Assembly: GCA_029339195.1 (NCBI GenBank)
Contig: JAPTJF010000273.1
Location: 20,100 to 84,099, forward strand
Length of the DNA stretch: 64,000 nucleotides
Direction: 5' to 3'
Source: Micractinium sp. NFX-FRZ
Taxonomy: Eukaryota > Chlorophyta > Trebouxiophyceae > Chlorellales > Chlorellaceae
In this document: piece by piece, positions 35,310-46,344 of the stretch
Layout: every line of letters starts with the position of its first letter
How positions within the stretch are numbered: position 1 is the stretch's first letter
Notes under the pieces: generated by a model
Told to the model about the DNA's origin: nothing
Seen by the model: only the letters and a program-made list of their open reading frames with translations
The model's database searches: none
Position numbers and translations under genes: made by a program

Positions 35310-36855
35310 TCCCGCTGGGGCTCCTCACCCTGCTGCCACCTGCCGCACCTGCTTCAGTGCAGCAGCAGCAGCAGCAGCCAGGCGTGGCAGCCACGGTTGC
35401 CACTCAGCGGCCTTTGCTGATGCAGGTGGCAGCGCCGGGTGCTCCGCCCAGCTCAATGCAGCAAGCAGCAGCTGGCGCCGCCAAGCCGGGGCCTGTGCAG
35501 CAGCTGGCAGCCCACAGCCTGCTGAGCGCCCCGCCAGGACCTCAGCAGCACGCAGCAGCGGGCGGCACGCAGGCAGCAACTCTGCAGCAGCCGGCAGCAG
35601 GGTTGCCAGGTACGCGCCCACGGGCAGCATGTGGGAGCGCAAAGCCAGCTGCATCGAAGAAGGCAGGCAAGCCGCCTGGCAAGCCGCAGCTGCCAGCAGC
35701 TGGGCGTGAGCCGCTGCAGCAACCGCCAGCCTGCAGCGTCCCGTCCCGCCCTCAGCTGCCGGGTTCAGCTGCCAGAGGTAAGCCAGAGCCGGAGCAGCAG
35801 GAGGGCCCCATCATCTTGCCAGGCACTCAGCAGCAGCAGGCAGCGCGCAGCGGCACTACGCCGGCCCCTGTGCAGCAGCTGGCCCCTTCCGGCACCCTCC
35901 CAGGCCACCATCAGCAAGCAGTACCTGGCAGCGCTAAGCTGGTTTCAGTACTGCCTGTTGCAGCAGGTGCCCTGCCTCACGCGGTGGGCCCTGTGGAGCA
36001 GCAGGCAGCCGCCAGCACTGTGTCTTCCTTCCTTCATCAGGCACGGAACCCAGCCTCTCCCAGCTGGCTGGCTGCCCGTGCAGTGCCAGGCCCGCCGCCG
36101 GCACAGGCACAGCACACGGCCAGGAAGCAGCCTCCTGCCACAGCGGCCGGCAGAGCCCATGAGCCAGCACACGCAGGCACAGCCGCAGGGCGGCAGCCAG
36201 CGCCAGCGGGCGCAGGCGCAGGGGTGGGTGCAGCAGCAGCAGCAGGAGCAGGAGCAGCAGCAGCAGCAGCAGGAGCAGGAGCAGCAGCTCTTGCAGCGGC
36301 TCGGGCCCGCGCCGCTCCCACACGGCTGGTGGCGACGGTGCAGAGCTTCCTCTACCGGGAGGGCACCGCAGGCAGGGAGGCTGACGTCGTGCTCTCCTGG
36401 GTGGGCGCTGTGCCCAGCGGGGCCACCTCCCGCAGGCTGGCGCTGACGGCTCTGTTTGAGGGGCAGCAGCGGCTCAAGGTGGACGAGCCGACGATCAGGG
36501 CCAACGAGCATGGTGAGGCTTGCATGGGGTGCCGCGGTTGCCAGCATGTTAGATGCCGCGGGTAAAACGCAGGTGTGGGCATTGCAGTAGTGCTTCAGTG
36601 CGCAGGCAGGAGGCCGTACATGCGCAAGGCTGGGTGCCGCAGAGCGGCTTGTGGAGCCTGCCACACCAGCTGTGCCCCTGTGTGACACCAGCCAGCCGAC
36701 GCTACAAGCTGTGGTGCTGTGTGCGACCTGCCCTGCCCTGCCCTGACCCGCCCCCTGCAGGCGTCGCCTTCCACCTGAGCTTGGAGGAGGGCCAGCAGTC
36801 GCCCCACCGGCAGACCCTGTACGACATGCTGCGGGCTCAGCTGCACCAGCGCTGA
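32187..36855 (+). CDS. Large Gln/Ala/Pro-rich protein with a conserved-looking C-terminus, unknown function
   Basis: Exons 32187-32297, 32477-34087, 34208-36512 and 36761-36855 give about 1373 aa with phase agreement at each junction. The first exon has a structured look (LVWHTGFNIWDGSPLNM). The middle 1200 aa are disordered: polyGln runs coded by CAG (a run of ten or more near 35278), Ala and Pro runs, and basic patches such as GGRKRKLDEAARQ and KAPRKRVPRKQ that could be nuclear signals. Only the last 100 aa look folded: VQSFLYREGTAGREADVVLS, LALTALFEGQQRLKV, VAFHLSLEEGQQSP and LYDMLRAQLHQR. No family is recognised. Nuclear regulatory or scaffold functions are common for such composition, but this is only a guess. 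The 5' end is uncertain. Confidence 0.65.
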
Positions 36856-37846
36856 CGTGGCACACTTGGGCAGGGCAGCAGCGCTGTGGGGGCACCAGAG
36901 AGAAGCCAGCGGCGGTGTGCCAGACGTTTAACGCCACGCTGCTGGCTCAGCTGCGCGGGGGCCGCTGACGTTGCGCCGGCAAAACGAGCGCTGATGTGGC
37001 GTTTGAAGAAAGCGGCACTGCCTGAGAGTGGCAGTTGCTGCTGTCAGCAGGCCAGGCAGACAGGAGCTGGCAGGCAGCAGCTGGAGCTGTTGCACCAGGG
37101 CAGCAGGCAGTAGCTAAAAAATGCTCAACATTGTTTGCATGCGTGTTTGAATGGGGTTGCTTGGGATACAGCACTGAAGTGACATCGTGACGTGATCTGA
37201 CTGTACTGTGAGCAAGGGGGCATGGGCAATTCCAGGCACGCAATGGGTCTGGTGGCCCGGGGAGCAGCGCTCGGGACAGATCCAAGACCAGGACGGCCGC
37301 ATTGCTGCCTTGTACAGCCGGCCCTCGGCTGCCTCTCCTCGGCTTGTGGGACTGCCCAAATGCGACCCAAATGTGACCTTGCCTCATAAAGTCTTGTGCG
37401 CCACTCACCTGTCGGCAGCGGGCTGGCTGCTTGACACCCGGCCACCCCGCCCCAACCCAACGAGGGAGTGTCGACTTACAGAGAGAGCGGAGCGGCGGAG
37501 TAGGAGCAGGAAGTGGCGACAGGCAATGGGGGGAAGGCAAACAGCTGATGAGCAAGCAAGCGGGGAGATGAAAGCGGCGGGAACTGATACAATAATTGCA
37601 GTGCAAATCGGCAACGAGGCGGGGTGACAGTAACATTGAGAGACCCAGGCGGGTTCGCTGGACAGCCTGCCAGCTGTGCAGCCAGCCGCGTTCCTGGTGC
37701 CAGCTGCCCATAGCTGCGGGGCCAATGGCGCCCTCACCCAGTCGCCCTAATCGTAACCACCCAGACTGATTCAAGTTAAGACGTGGGACGCGGGGCCACT
37801 TGCCTCCTCTTTCTTTAGGTGAGCAGGTACAAGAGACCCATGTGTT
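36856..37846. other. Convergent intergenic region
   Basis: The 3' UTR of the Gln-rich gene contains a degenerate copy of its own final codons: GCTGGCTCAGCTGCGCGG and CCGCTGACGTTG near 36940-36975 resemble the real GCGGGCTCAGCTGCACCAG and GCGCTGACGTGG. A minus-strand TGTAA (TTACA on +) at 37476-37480 may end the homoserine kinase transcript. No gene is seen. Confidence 0.45.
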
Positions 37847-40800
37847 TCACACCCGCTTGGCCCCCTCATTGTCCAGCCGCACCACTTTTGCCGAGTTCAC
37901 CTCCAGTTGGCCTGCCGACTTGAAGGCAGCCACCATGGCCGCCTTCACGCGCTCCCCCACCTGCGCAGGGAGGCGGGCAGAAGGGGGAAGGTGCGGGGGA
38001 AGAGGTGAGGCAGGCAAGTCAGTGGCCGCCTTAATGCAGGGCACATGGGGTGCAGCGCGGGGCAGGGGGGTGGCAGCGCAGGGCCCCGGGGCGCAGCATA
38101 AGGCACAGGGCTGAGGCACGTGGGCAGGCCGGGCCGTGCGTCCTTGCTGCACAGCGCCTTGCCCTGCCTGGGCCCACGCACTGCTGCACGACGTGGCAGG
38201 GCATGACGTGGCATGACATGGCGCCACCTCACCTCTGGGTCCGACACAATGGCTACAGCGGTGGGGCCCGCGCCGCTGATGGTGCACCCGTAGGCACCTA
38301 CGGCAGTGAAGAAGCAGGGAGGGGTTGGCAGGACGCGGGCCAATGAGTGTAGGCTGAGCACAGGCTACGTTGCATGCACGAAGCTGCCTGCACTGTGTCA
38401 GCATGCTCCCTGCAGCCGTGCAGCCGTGCAGCCCTCTGTGACCGCCCAAAGGCGTGGAGCACGCCACCCTTGCTCAGCTGCGCAGCTGAACCCAACCCCA
38501 GCTGCCCACTGCAACCTGCGGTTACCTGGTGCACCTGCATCGCGCCCAGCTTCACTCAAGCACTGCCCTGCAGCCTGCGCCTCTGCCTGCCTCCCTGCCT
38601 CCATCCCAACGCTTGCCCATTTGCCGCGCTTGCCACCCACGATTCCAATACAGCACCCCTCCCTCCCTTACCCTCCCCTCCTAAGCACACGCAGTGTGCC
38701 ACCCACCTGCCGCGTGCGCCGCCTCCTTGACAGCCTGGAAGCCGGGGATCAGTGGTCCCCGCACCGGCTCCACAATGGCGTCGCTGTCCAGCGCCTTGCC
38801 GATGAGGGCGGCGTCGCCCGTCAGGATGCCAGCCACCAGGGAGCCGCCCATGGCGCAGTTGTTGATGACCTGTGGGAAGGCAAAAGGTGAGGCGAGACGA
38901 GCGGGTGAGGCAAGAGGGGGAGGAAAGGGCGAGGATGCCGCGTACCAGGCAGCTGCCCATGGCGCAGTTGTTGATGACCTGCCGACATGGGGTTGGAAAG
39001 CGGAGCAGGCCGAGCAAGAGTGGGCGGACATGCTGGAGGCTGGGGAGCCGCCCAGGGGGCAGGTGTTCATCATCTGATCTGGCGAGGGGCGGGAGGAGTG
39101 GCATTGCATACACACGCGCCCACCTGCTTCATGGGTATCTCCTTGGGCAGCACCGCCCGCATCTCTGCCGTGGGCGCCTCAAAGCGCGGGTTCACCAGCA
39201 CAAACCAGAGGTCGCCGGCAAAGGGCAGGCGCTGGATGTCCAGCGGGTCGCAGCTCCTGCCATGTGTGTTTTCAGGGGGAGGGGGTGGAGAGGGGGAGAA
39301 GGCGGGAATACGAGGGCTTGGGTGGATGGGCAGCGGCGGGTGGAGAGGGGGAGGAGGGGGCCACGGAGCAGCGGGCGGCGGCAAGAGGGCAGGGCCCACC
39401 AGCCCGTCCAGCCCTGAGCACCAAACGCACCTGATGAGGATATAGGCCCCCATCAGGGCAAGGGTACTGCTCAGCCTAAGACCCCCCTTAACCACCTGCC
39501 CACCCACCAGCCAACCCAGGTCACCAAGCCCACCTGATGAGGATGAAGCCCCCCATGAGTGCGGGCGCAATGTTGTCTGCATGGTAACCGCTCACCGCCG
39601 CCTCGCTGGCCAGCCCCGCATAGATCAGCTTGTCCTTGCCAACTGGGCAGCCAAAGAGCGAGTTGACTGCCCAGGCGGCGGCCGCTGCCGACGCCGCGCT
39701 GCTGCCCATGCCAGACCCCAGCGGGAGGCCCTTGTGCAGGCGGAGGCTGACGCCGCAGGAGGGCGCAGCGCCCAGCAGCTTCAGCGTCTCAATGGCCGCG
39801 ATGCCTGCAAGCGACGGGAGGGCGGCGGCGGGCGGTGGGTAGAGCGGAGGTGGGAAAACGGGCACGCGACCAGCTGCTTGAGCATGGGGCCCGGCGCCTG
39901 CGGGAGGGCGGGGCGGCACCACGGGTGGGTGGGGGAGGATGGCAATGGGCTGAGGGGACTGCACCCAACCCTCTGTCCTGTCCCTGCCTGCCTGCGAGAG
40001 TGCCTGCCTGTGTGAATGCCAACCCACCCCACCGTTGTCATACCACTCAATGCCTGCCTGCCTTGCCCGCACTGCCTGCCGCATGTCTGGTGCCTCCCGG
40101 CTCTGCCGCCCGCCAATCCCCTGCCCCCTCCCTCACAGCATACAAGGAAGAGGACGCAATTGAACGAAGCCACACATCCACGCCTGCACCGGGCCCCCTC
40201 ACCCACGCAATTCTTGGGCGCATCCAGGCTCAGCCGCCCGCCGTCGCCCACAATCGACTCAATCACCACCTCCCCCGGCCGGTCCGGCAGCACAGTGGCG
40301 GTCACCACGTCGCCCTCGCCCTGCGCACAGAAGACAACAGAGGGGGAGTAGAGTACAGATGCGGGTGGGCTGGCGTGTGGGGCTGCTGACAGAGCTCGAG
40401 CAGCAGCAGCTGGCAACGGCTGGACCGGCAGTATGGCCGGCGCTGAGAGCCCGCCCCAGCATGCTGCACAACAGATGCCGCGGTTTGGACCTGCATGCCA
40501 GCTGGCTGACTGCACCGCACCCTCCTAGCTTCCCAGGGTGTTGGCACATGCCGCTGCGCCGCCAGTGCAGAAGCGCCGCCAGTGCCGCTGCCAGTGGGCA
40601 AGGGCGCCAAATTGCCTGGCTGCGTGGCTGCCTGCTGCATGCGCAACTCCTACCCTCAAGCTGCCCATCACAGTTGTTATTGCACCCCCACACGTGGCCC
40701 CCGCACCTCCACGGCGCAGCCCATCCAGTCAAAGCCGGGGCCCAGGTTGGCGACGGTGGCGGGCGCAAACGCCGCCGCCTCCGTCTCCACCGGATCGATG

Positions 40801-40925
40801 TACACCTTGCCCTGCCCGCTCACAGGTGCCGCCCGGCACACATGCCGAGCCGCGGCGGCCTGCCGGGGCGCCCGAGCAGCAGCAGGCGCCCGAGCTTGGG
40901 AGGTGGACAAAGACATGCACCGCAT
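37847..40925 (-). CDS. Homoserine kinase, probably plastid-targeted (EC 2.7.1.39)
   Basis: Seven exons (40707-40925, 40203-40320, 39534-39804, 39124-39256, 38707-38869, 38233-38297, 37847-37960) with matching phases give about 360 aa, the usual plant length. It phosphorylates L-homoserine with ATP, the step before threonine synthase in Thr/Met-branch metabolism. GHMP-kinase motifs are all present: motif 1 FAPATVANLGPGFDWMG, the ATP loop GLPLGSGMGSSAASAAAA, and motif 3 ISGAGPTAVAIVS. Also visible are GYHADNIAPALMGGFILIRS and the C-terminal VNSAKVVRLDNEGAKRV. The first 45 residues are Ser/Ala/Arg-rich without acidic residues, like a chloroplast transit peptide. The fourth exon start was placed after TGGCAG so the product reads LIRSCDPL. 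Two of its introns contain near-copies of the neighbouring exon edge, one of which forms a complete 33-nt candidate exon. Confidence 0.95.
38946..38978 (-). repeat. Extra 33-nt near-copy of a homoserine kinase exon start, with both splice sites
   Basis: The copy encodes VINNCAMGSCL, against VINNCAMGGSL in the real exon that starts at 38869. It is preceded by CAG and followed by GTACGC and is phase 0 on both sides, so it could be spliced in as a cassette exon adding 11 residues. The distance between copies is about 109 bp. Confidence 0.75.
39431..39463 (-). repeat. Near-copy of a homoserine kinase exon end with its donor
   Basis: It reads ALMGAYILI then CAG|GTGCG, next to the real ALMGGFILI and CAG|GTGGG that ends at 39534. 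The copy lies 103 bp downstream inside the intron. Confidence 0.8.
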
Positions 40926-41273
40926 GGTGCTGCGCCGCGTCACCGATGGGCGATTGACTGCTGTGGTATGTGGGCAGACGTGCTAGACGACGCTGGCGTG
41001 CCAGCCGGCAAAGTGCTGGTTGCGCACACAGCTGCGTGCAATTTCAGAACTCTGCTGTAAAGTGCTGGTTGCGATGGTAAATGCTGGGGCGGGTATAGAG
41101 GCTGTTGGACGACATCTGCATTTCTGCTGAGCTGGCGGAAGTGAAGGCGCGCCCGCTGGCCTTAGGTGAGCCAGGCGTCACGCTTTCGAGGCTTTAGGCT
41201 GTGCTGTGTCACTAGAACCTATCTGTAACTCTCTTTCTCGCTTTGGATCTGTTTGAAGCAGCCAATTCCCGCC
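40926..41273. promoter_or_regulatory. Divergent promoter region, homoserine kinase and TMEM45-like genes
   Basis: It is 348 bp between start codons. A direct repeat AAAGTGCTGGTTGCG occurs at about 41009 and 41059, 50 bp apart. No standard promoter box is recognised. Confidence 0.4.
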
Positions 41274-44200
41274 ATGGAACACTCCACCCACGACAACGCT
41301 GCGCACGGAGACCCGCATTCTCCGGTTGGCGCACATTCACATTCTTTGATGGGCTTGGAGTGCGACGGATCCATCAGCGCAGACCGCAAGGGCACCTGGA
41401 AGGGTGAGCTCCTGCAGCTGCTCAGGCCCACTGCACTTCCTGGGCCCTGCCGTCCTGCATTAATTTGCATTTCAACCCACGAAGAAGCAAAACGAGGCTT
41501 CGAGGTTGTTTTGGGGGTGAGCGGGGAGGACTCGAGTTGTACACGCCGGCCGCCACGGTTTTGCGGGCTGGGCCCCTTGGCGCAAGCGCATGCTGCTCCA
41601 AGGCAAAACCAGCGCTGCAAGGGAGAGGCAGGGGGGCCACAGCAAGGGGCGCCAACTGGTGGCAGCTAGTCCCGGCGCCCTGCTGCCGCACGCCTGGCCA
41701 CCGCTGTGTTTTGATGCGAAGAACCTTGATTCAGTTTCTGCTTCGCCTTCGCCTTCTGCATGGGTGCCTTGATCAAAGTAGTTTGCTGACATGCAGCAGC
41801 AAGACGACCAGTGAGCACACCTGGATTTGCTAGGTATCCACTACCCGCCGCCGCCCCGCGCAGAGCGCGCTGGCGCTCCGACCTGCCCCTGCTGCTGACC
41901 CCACCAGGAATGCAGCCCCTGGTAACCCACCCTGGGAATGCGGCCCCTTCCAGGATGCAGGCCACGAAACAACTGAGCACCTCGCTGCATATACTCGACC
42001 CACCGACTGTGCGCGCACATCGTCCCCCTCCCCCGGGCCCGCCTGCCACACCTCCCCACCCCCTCACTCTCGACACACCCGCCCCGCTCTTTCCCAGCGC
42101 GCACCCCGCCCCCAACTCCCCGTCCATCCCAACCCTGTCCTGCCCTGTCCTCACCCCCCCGCCCCGCAGGCCACGTGTACCCCGGTATCGTCTTCATACT
42201 GTGGGGCGCCTGGTGGGCATACAACACGGCAGCCTACTGCCTGTGGCGGTCGGCGCGGCGGCCCTACCGCGGGCGCGCGTGGTACCCGTTTGCCGCCGCC
42301 GGGCGCTGGCTGTGGTACCTGGAACCTGTGCTGAAGCTGGCGGTGCCGGCGGTGGCTGTGTCGCTGGAGCTCTTCCTGGACCACAATTTTCAGTACCGGT
42401 GAGAAGCGTGGAGTGAGTTTGAAAGGGCAGGGAGGAGCCCAGGCCAGCATGCTGGAGCATGTGGGCAGGCCTCCGGAGCAAGAGGCATGCATTGGCAGGA
42501 GGCTGGAGGCAGGAGGCTGGAAGACGAGGAATGGATTTGTCAGGAGTTGGCTGGGTGCTGTCGGCGCCGGCAGCGGCCCCCCTCCTGGCAGACGGCGCTG
42601 GCGACTGTCTGCGCTCGCCCCCGCCCCCTGTGCATTGGTCAGCCCCACCAACCTGACCCCGTGCCCCAGGCCCTCCACTCACGCATCTCATGTCCCGCCT
42701 GCCGCAGCTACTTGTACTGCCCCGAGGGCACCAAGCACGCGGGCCGCTTTGCGATGAGCCACATGAACAACTGGCAGCATGCCCTGTCCTACCCTGCTTT
42801 TGTGCTCTCCGGAATCGTCGACCTGGCGTCCCTCCTGGTGCCCTTGCCGCCCGGCACCAGCCAGGTGCGTGGTTGGGTGTATCCATCAGCTGGCAGGCTG
42901 GAGGAATGCAGGCTGCCAGTTGATGTTTGGCAGGCAGGCAGGCAGGCAGGTACATGCTGGCACTAGACGGATTTGCTACAAGGGGCTAGATGCACCCCAG
43001 GGGCCTGCCTGGCCTGTGCTGCGTGTGCCCAGCTAGGTTACCTCGCTCGCAGCCTTCACTTGCTTCCAGGCATGCAGCTGCTTGCCCGCCTGCCTGCCTG
43101 TCCCCCACCTGCCCCTGCCTCTTCCTCGCATCCTCAGGCAACACTTGCCTCTGCCTGCCCTCCACCCCCACTCTGCAGGCCGTGCTGGGGTCCGCCTTTG
43201 CCTCCTCCTGCTTCATCATGTTCACACACGAGAAGCACGAGGCGCAGGTGAGGCGCTGCGATTGGTGGCTCGATTCACTGTTCAGACTGTCAACAAACGT
43301 CGCTGGGTGCTAAATTGACGCCGGCGAGCCAAGGTGGGAAGGGGCGGCGCACCTCTCACCATATGGACAGCTTTATCACTGTCCCTCCCCTGTCCCACGC
43401 ACACACACCTTGCATCGCAGGACAAGGCGGTGCACTGGCTGCTGGCCGTGGCCATGCTGCTCAGCACCGTGAGCGTCTTCTGGGAGATGGCAGCGCGGCG
43501 CAGCGTGCTGGCGGGGGCCGCCAAGTCAGCGGCCCTGGTGCTGCAGGGCGCCTGGCTCGTGCAAATAGCGGCGGTGGAGTTTGAGGGTGAGGCTGGGTGC
43601 AGGGCGGCAGGGCGGGGGCCAGGGAGGGGCTGGCGGGGTTTGGACAAAGCGGGGGGTCAGGGCGGAGGAGGCGTTGGTCACATGCCTCCAATGCTCGCCA
43701 GTCACTGTTACCCCCTCCCCCCCTCCCGCCTTCACCCCTGGTCCTCCTCTGCACTCCGCCCCCGTCGGAGCACAGCGCCTTCCCGTCGGTGCCATGCTTG
43801 CCTTGAGCGTGCTTTTCAACCTGCTTTAAGCCTCCCCTCCTGCCCTCCTGGTCTTCCCTCCTCTGCAGACCGGCCCCAGTGGAGCACCGACCACCCCGGC
43901 GGCGCCATGCTTGCCCCCGCCATCTTCACCTTCATCGCAGTCGCCGTCCTCGCCTGCCTCCTGGCTGCCTACGTCCTGCTGGTGCTGCTGAAGCAGAGCG
44001 GCCTGCTGCGTAGCCCCCCGCTGGCGCTGGCGGAGGACGACGGCAGCGACGGCGGGCAGGAGGAGGAGCAGCAGGTGCGGGTGCTGTGCAGCAGGGGTGG
44101 GGTTCTTGAAAGGGGGTGCTTGAGGGGCAGGCTGGCGCTCAAGGGAGCAGGCGCCGGCGTGTGCGCGGCGGGACTACCTGCGTGCTCATTTTCTTTGCTC

Positions 44201-44574
44201 CCTAAAAGTCTGGCTTCTGCTGCTACCAGAAGCAATAGTGTTGCTCGCCGCCAGGCAGCCTCCAGGCTTGGCCAGCCCCACCCGGCCGCCCACCTCGCCG
44301 CCCATTTGCCACCCCCATGTCACCACCCTGCCCGCCCCCCGCCCCCTTGCTGCTGCAGCTGCACCGCTATCGGCGGCAGGACCCCCACCCCCATCGCTAC
44401 GACTCTGCCCACCATTCAGAGGCTGATGCTGACCTTAACGACAGCATGGTACTGCTGGGCAACTATGGTACTGCCGACGCCTCCCTGAAGCACGCTGCTG
44501 GCGCCGGCGCCGGCGGCGTCGCCCCCTTTCAGATCTCCCACTCCCGCTCCGACACCGCCGACGCGTATGTGTGA
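41274..44574 (+). CDS. TMEM45/DUF716-like multi-pass membrane protein
   Basis: Seven exons (41274-41403, 42170-42398, 42708-42864, 43179-43247, 43421-43586, 43869-44074, 44359-44574) in consistent phase give about 390 aa. The ATG lies in a good context (CCGCCATGG). A His-rich N-terminus (HDNAAHGDPHSPVGAHSHS) precedes the family hallmark GHVYPGIVFILWGAWW, and about seven hydrophobic helices follow, including SHMNNWQHALSYPAFVLSGI and AVHWLLAVAMLLSTVSVFWE. The charged tail holds a Tyr/His-rich part (HRYRRQDPHPHRYDSAHHS). TMEM45 proteins occur in animals, plants and algae; plant members were linked to stress or defence, but no biochemical role is settled. The intron before the sixth exon contains a decayed copy of that exon's start. 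Confidence 0.88.
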
Positions 44575-46344
44575 GGCCAGGCATTGCCTGCACAAGTGGG
44601 GCTACCACTCTCCTTGCACGTTAGAGGCTACCGCCAACCTGTTGTGGAGCTGTGGGACTGTGGCCCCGGCGGCATGCCGTGCGGGCCAGTGGCATCAGGC
44701 GGGCCGGCAGGCTGGCGGGCCGGGCCTCCTGTGCTCAACTCTCCAGACTTGCCCCCATCTTAGCCAGTGGCCTCCTTGTTGTGCACTCTGCTAACTTATC
44801 TGCCTCTCATCGTAGCGGCAAGGCGCCTGCCTGCCTGCTGTTGCCATTGCACCGCCTGCATGCCCTCCCATCTCGCCGCACACTCCCCGTCTCAGGAAGC
44901 TCCGCATGCCCTCCCATCGCACCGCGCACTCCCCATCCTAAGGGGCCCTGCATGCCCTCCCAGCGCACCGCACACTTCCCCTCTCACTGCCACCACCCCC
45001 TTTCATTGCCTCGGCCTATGCCAGCAAAGCTTGCATGCATGGACACTCGCACAGTTGAAGAGCGGATCGATACCAAACCTCCGGCCCCTCGACACCCGCA
45101 ATACATTCTTCCAGCTGTGCCCCGCATCCCAGCCAAACCAAACACCGCCACGGCCGTGCCCGAGCCTACCTGGCCGGTGGCACACTCGCACCGTCTCCCG
45201 CTGTCTCGCTCCTGCTGCTTCAAACTGGCGGGGTCCAGCAACTTGTACGCATTTTTCTCATCAAGACGCACCACACACCATTTCATTTGCACCACACTAG
45301 CGCCTACCCTCCCCCACCCCCACCCACCCCCACTCATCCACACCCACACGTACACACCTCACGTCATGCCCTTCTCCATGACCCCCCTGCATCGGCTGCC
45401 GTGAGCGCGCCACGATAAATAGATGCCCACCCATCCCTGCCCTGTCCTGCACCCCCGGACGCCTGCCTGCCTGCCTGCCGCGATGGCTGGCTGGCGGCTG
45501 TTGCGCCTTTAGTGGACCCAGGCTCCTGTGCCACCTCATATGCTCATGTGCTCGTGTACTGCCCGCCCATTTATTCCCTTGCTTGCATGGCCACCCTTGG
45601 TTTCATTCAGCGTGCAGTGTGCCGCGCTTTCCGCCTCAGCAAAAAGAGCATGCCGGCTCATCCTGGCAACACCGCCTTCAGAGGGAGGCATTTTAATCGA
45701 TCGACTGATTGCTGCTTCATGCCTTGCAGTGGGTGCCTATCCACTGGCTTCATATGTGCCTTTGCTTCCCCTATCCCCCCACTTGGCGCTTATATATTTG
45801 CTAGGTCCCATACATGTACAGTGGCCTCCCTCAAACTTGCGAAACATAGGGAGAGCAATACCTGCCGCCACCATCTGCCGCACTGTCGCTAGGGGCAGGG
45901 CACGGCGCAGGCATTCTGCAGCACCGGACAGGGGAAGACCCTGCAGCATCTGGGAAGTTTTTCATTGAGTACAGCGCCTGCACATCATTCAATCAGGCAA
46001 ATAGGAGCAAACAGGATGTGCGGGGAGGGCAGTGGGCATGCGCTGCGGGTAGTGGCCCACGGAAGTCGGTGGGTCGAGACAAGTGTGCATCTTTCGACCA
46101 ACCCCAAAGTACACTGTGCTGCGTCAAGACAGAACCCTCGGCACAACTACAATGCCGAGTCTCATGCTGCCCCGTCATTGATGGGGTCACCTTCACAATG
46201 AAAGTCCCTACCACATCACGGCCGCCGCTGCCACCGCTGCCACATCACCTCCCCGGCCCCGCCAGCCTGTGAACTGACCCGCCCGTGGCCACAGGATCGC
46301 AATTTCCGCCTGTTGGTCGGATTATATTCAATACTTCAGCGACA
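44575..46344. other. Intergenic region
   Basis: It begins with the 3' UTR of the TMEM45-like gene and ends with the SufE-BolA promoter. It holds a 46-bp minisatellite and AT-richer stretches, with no supported coding region. Confidence 0.45.
44856..44990 (+). repeat. 46-bp minisatellite, three copies
   Basis: Copies start at about 44856, 44902 and 44948, each with GCATGCCCTCCCA then C-rich GCACTCCCC-like sequence. Divergence is a few bases per unit. Confidence 0.85.
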
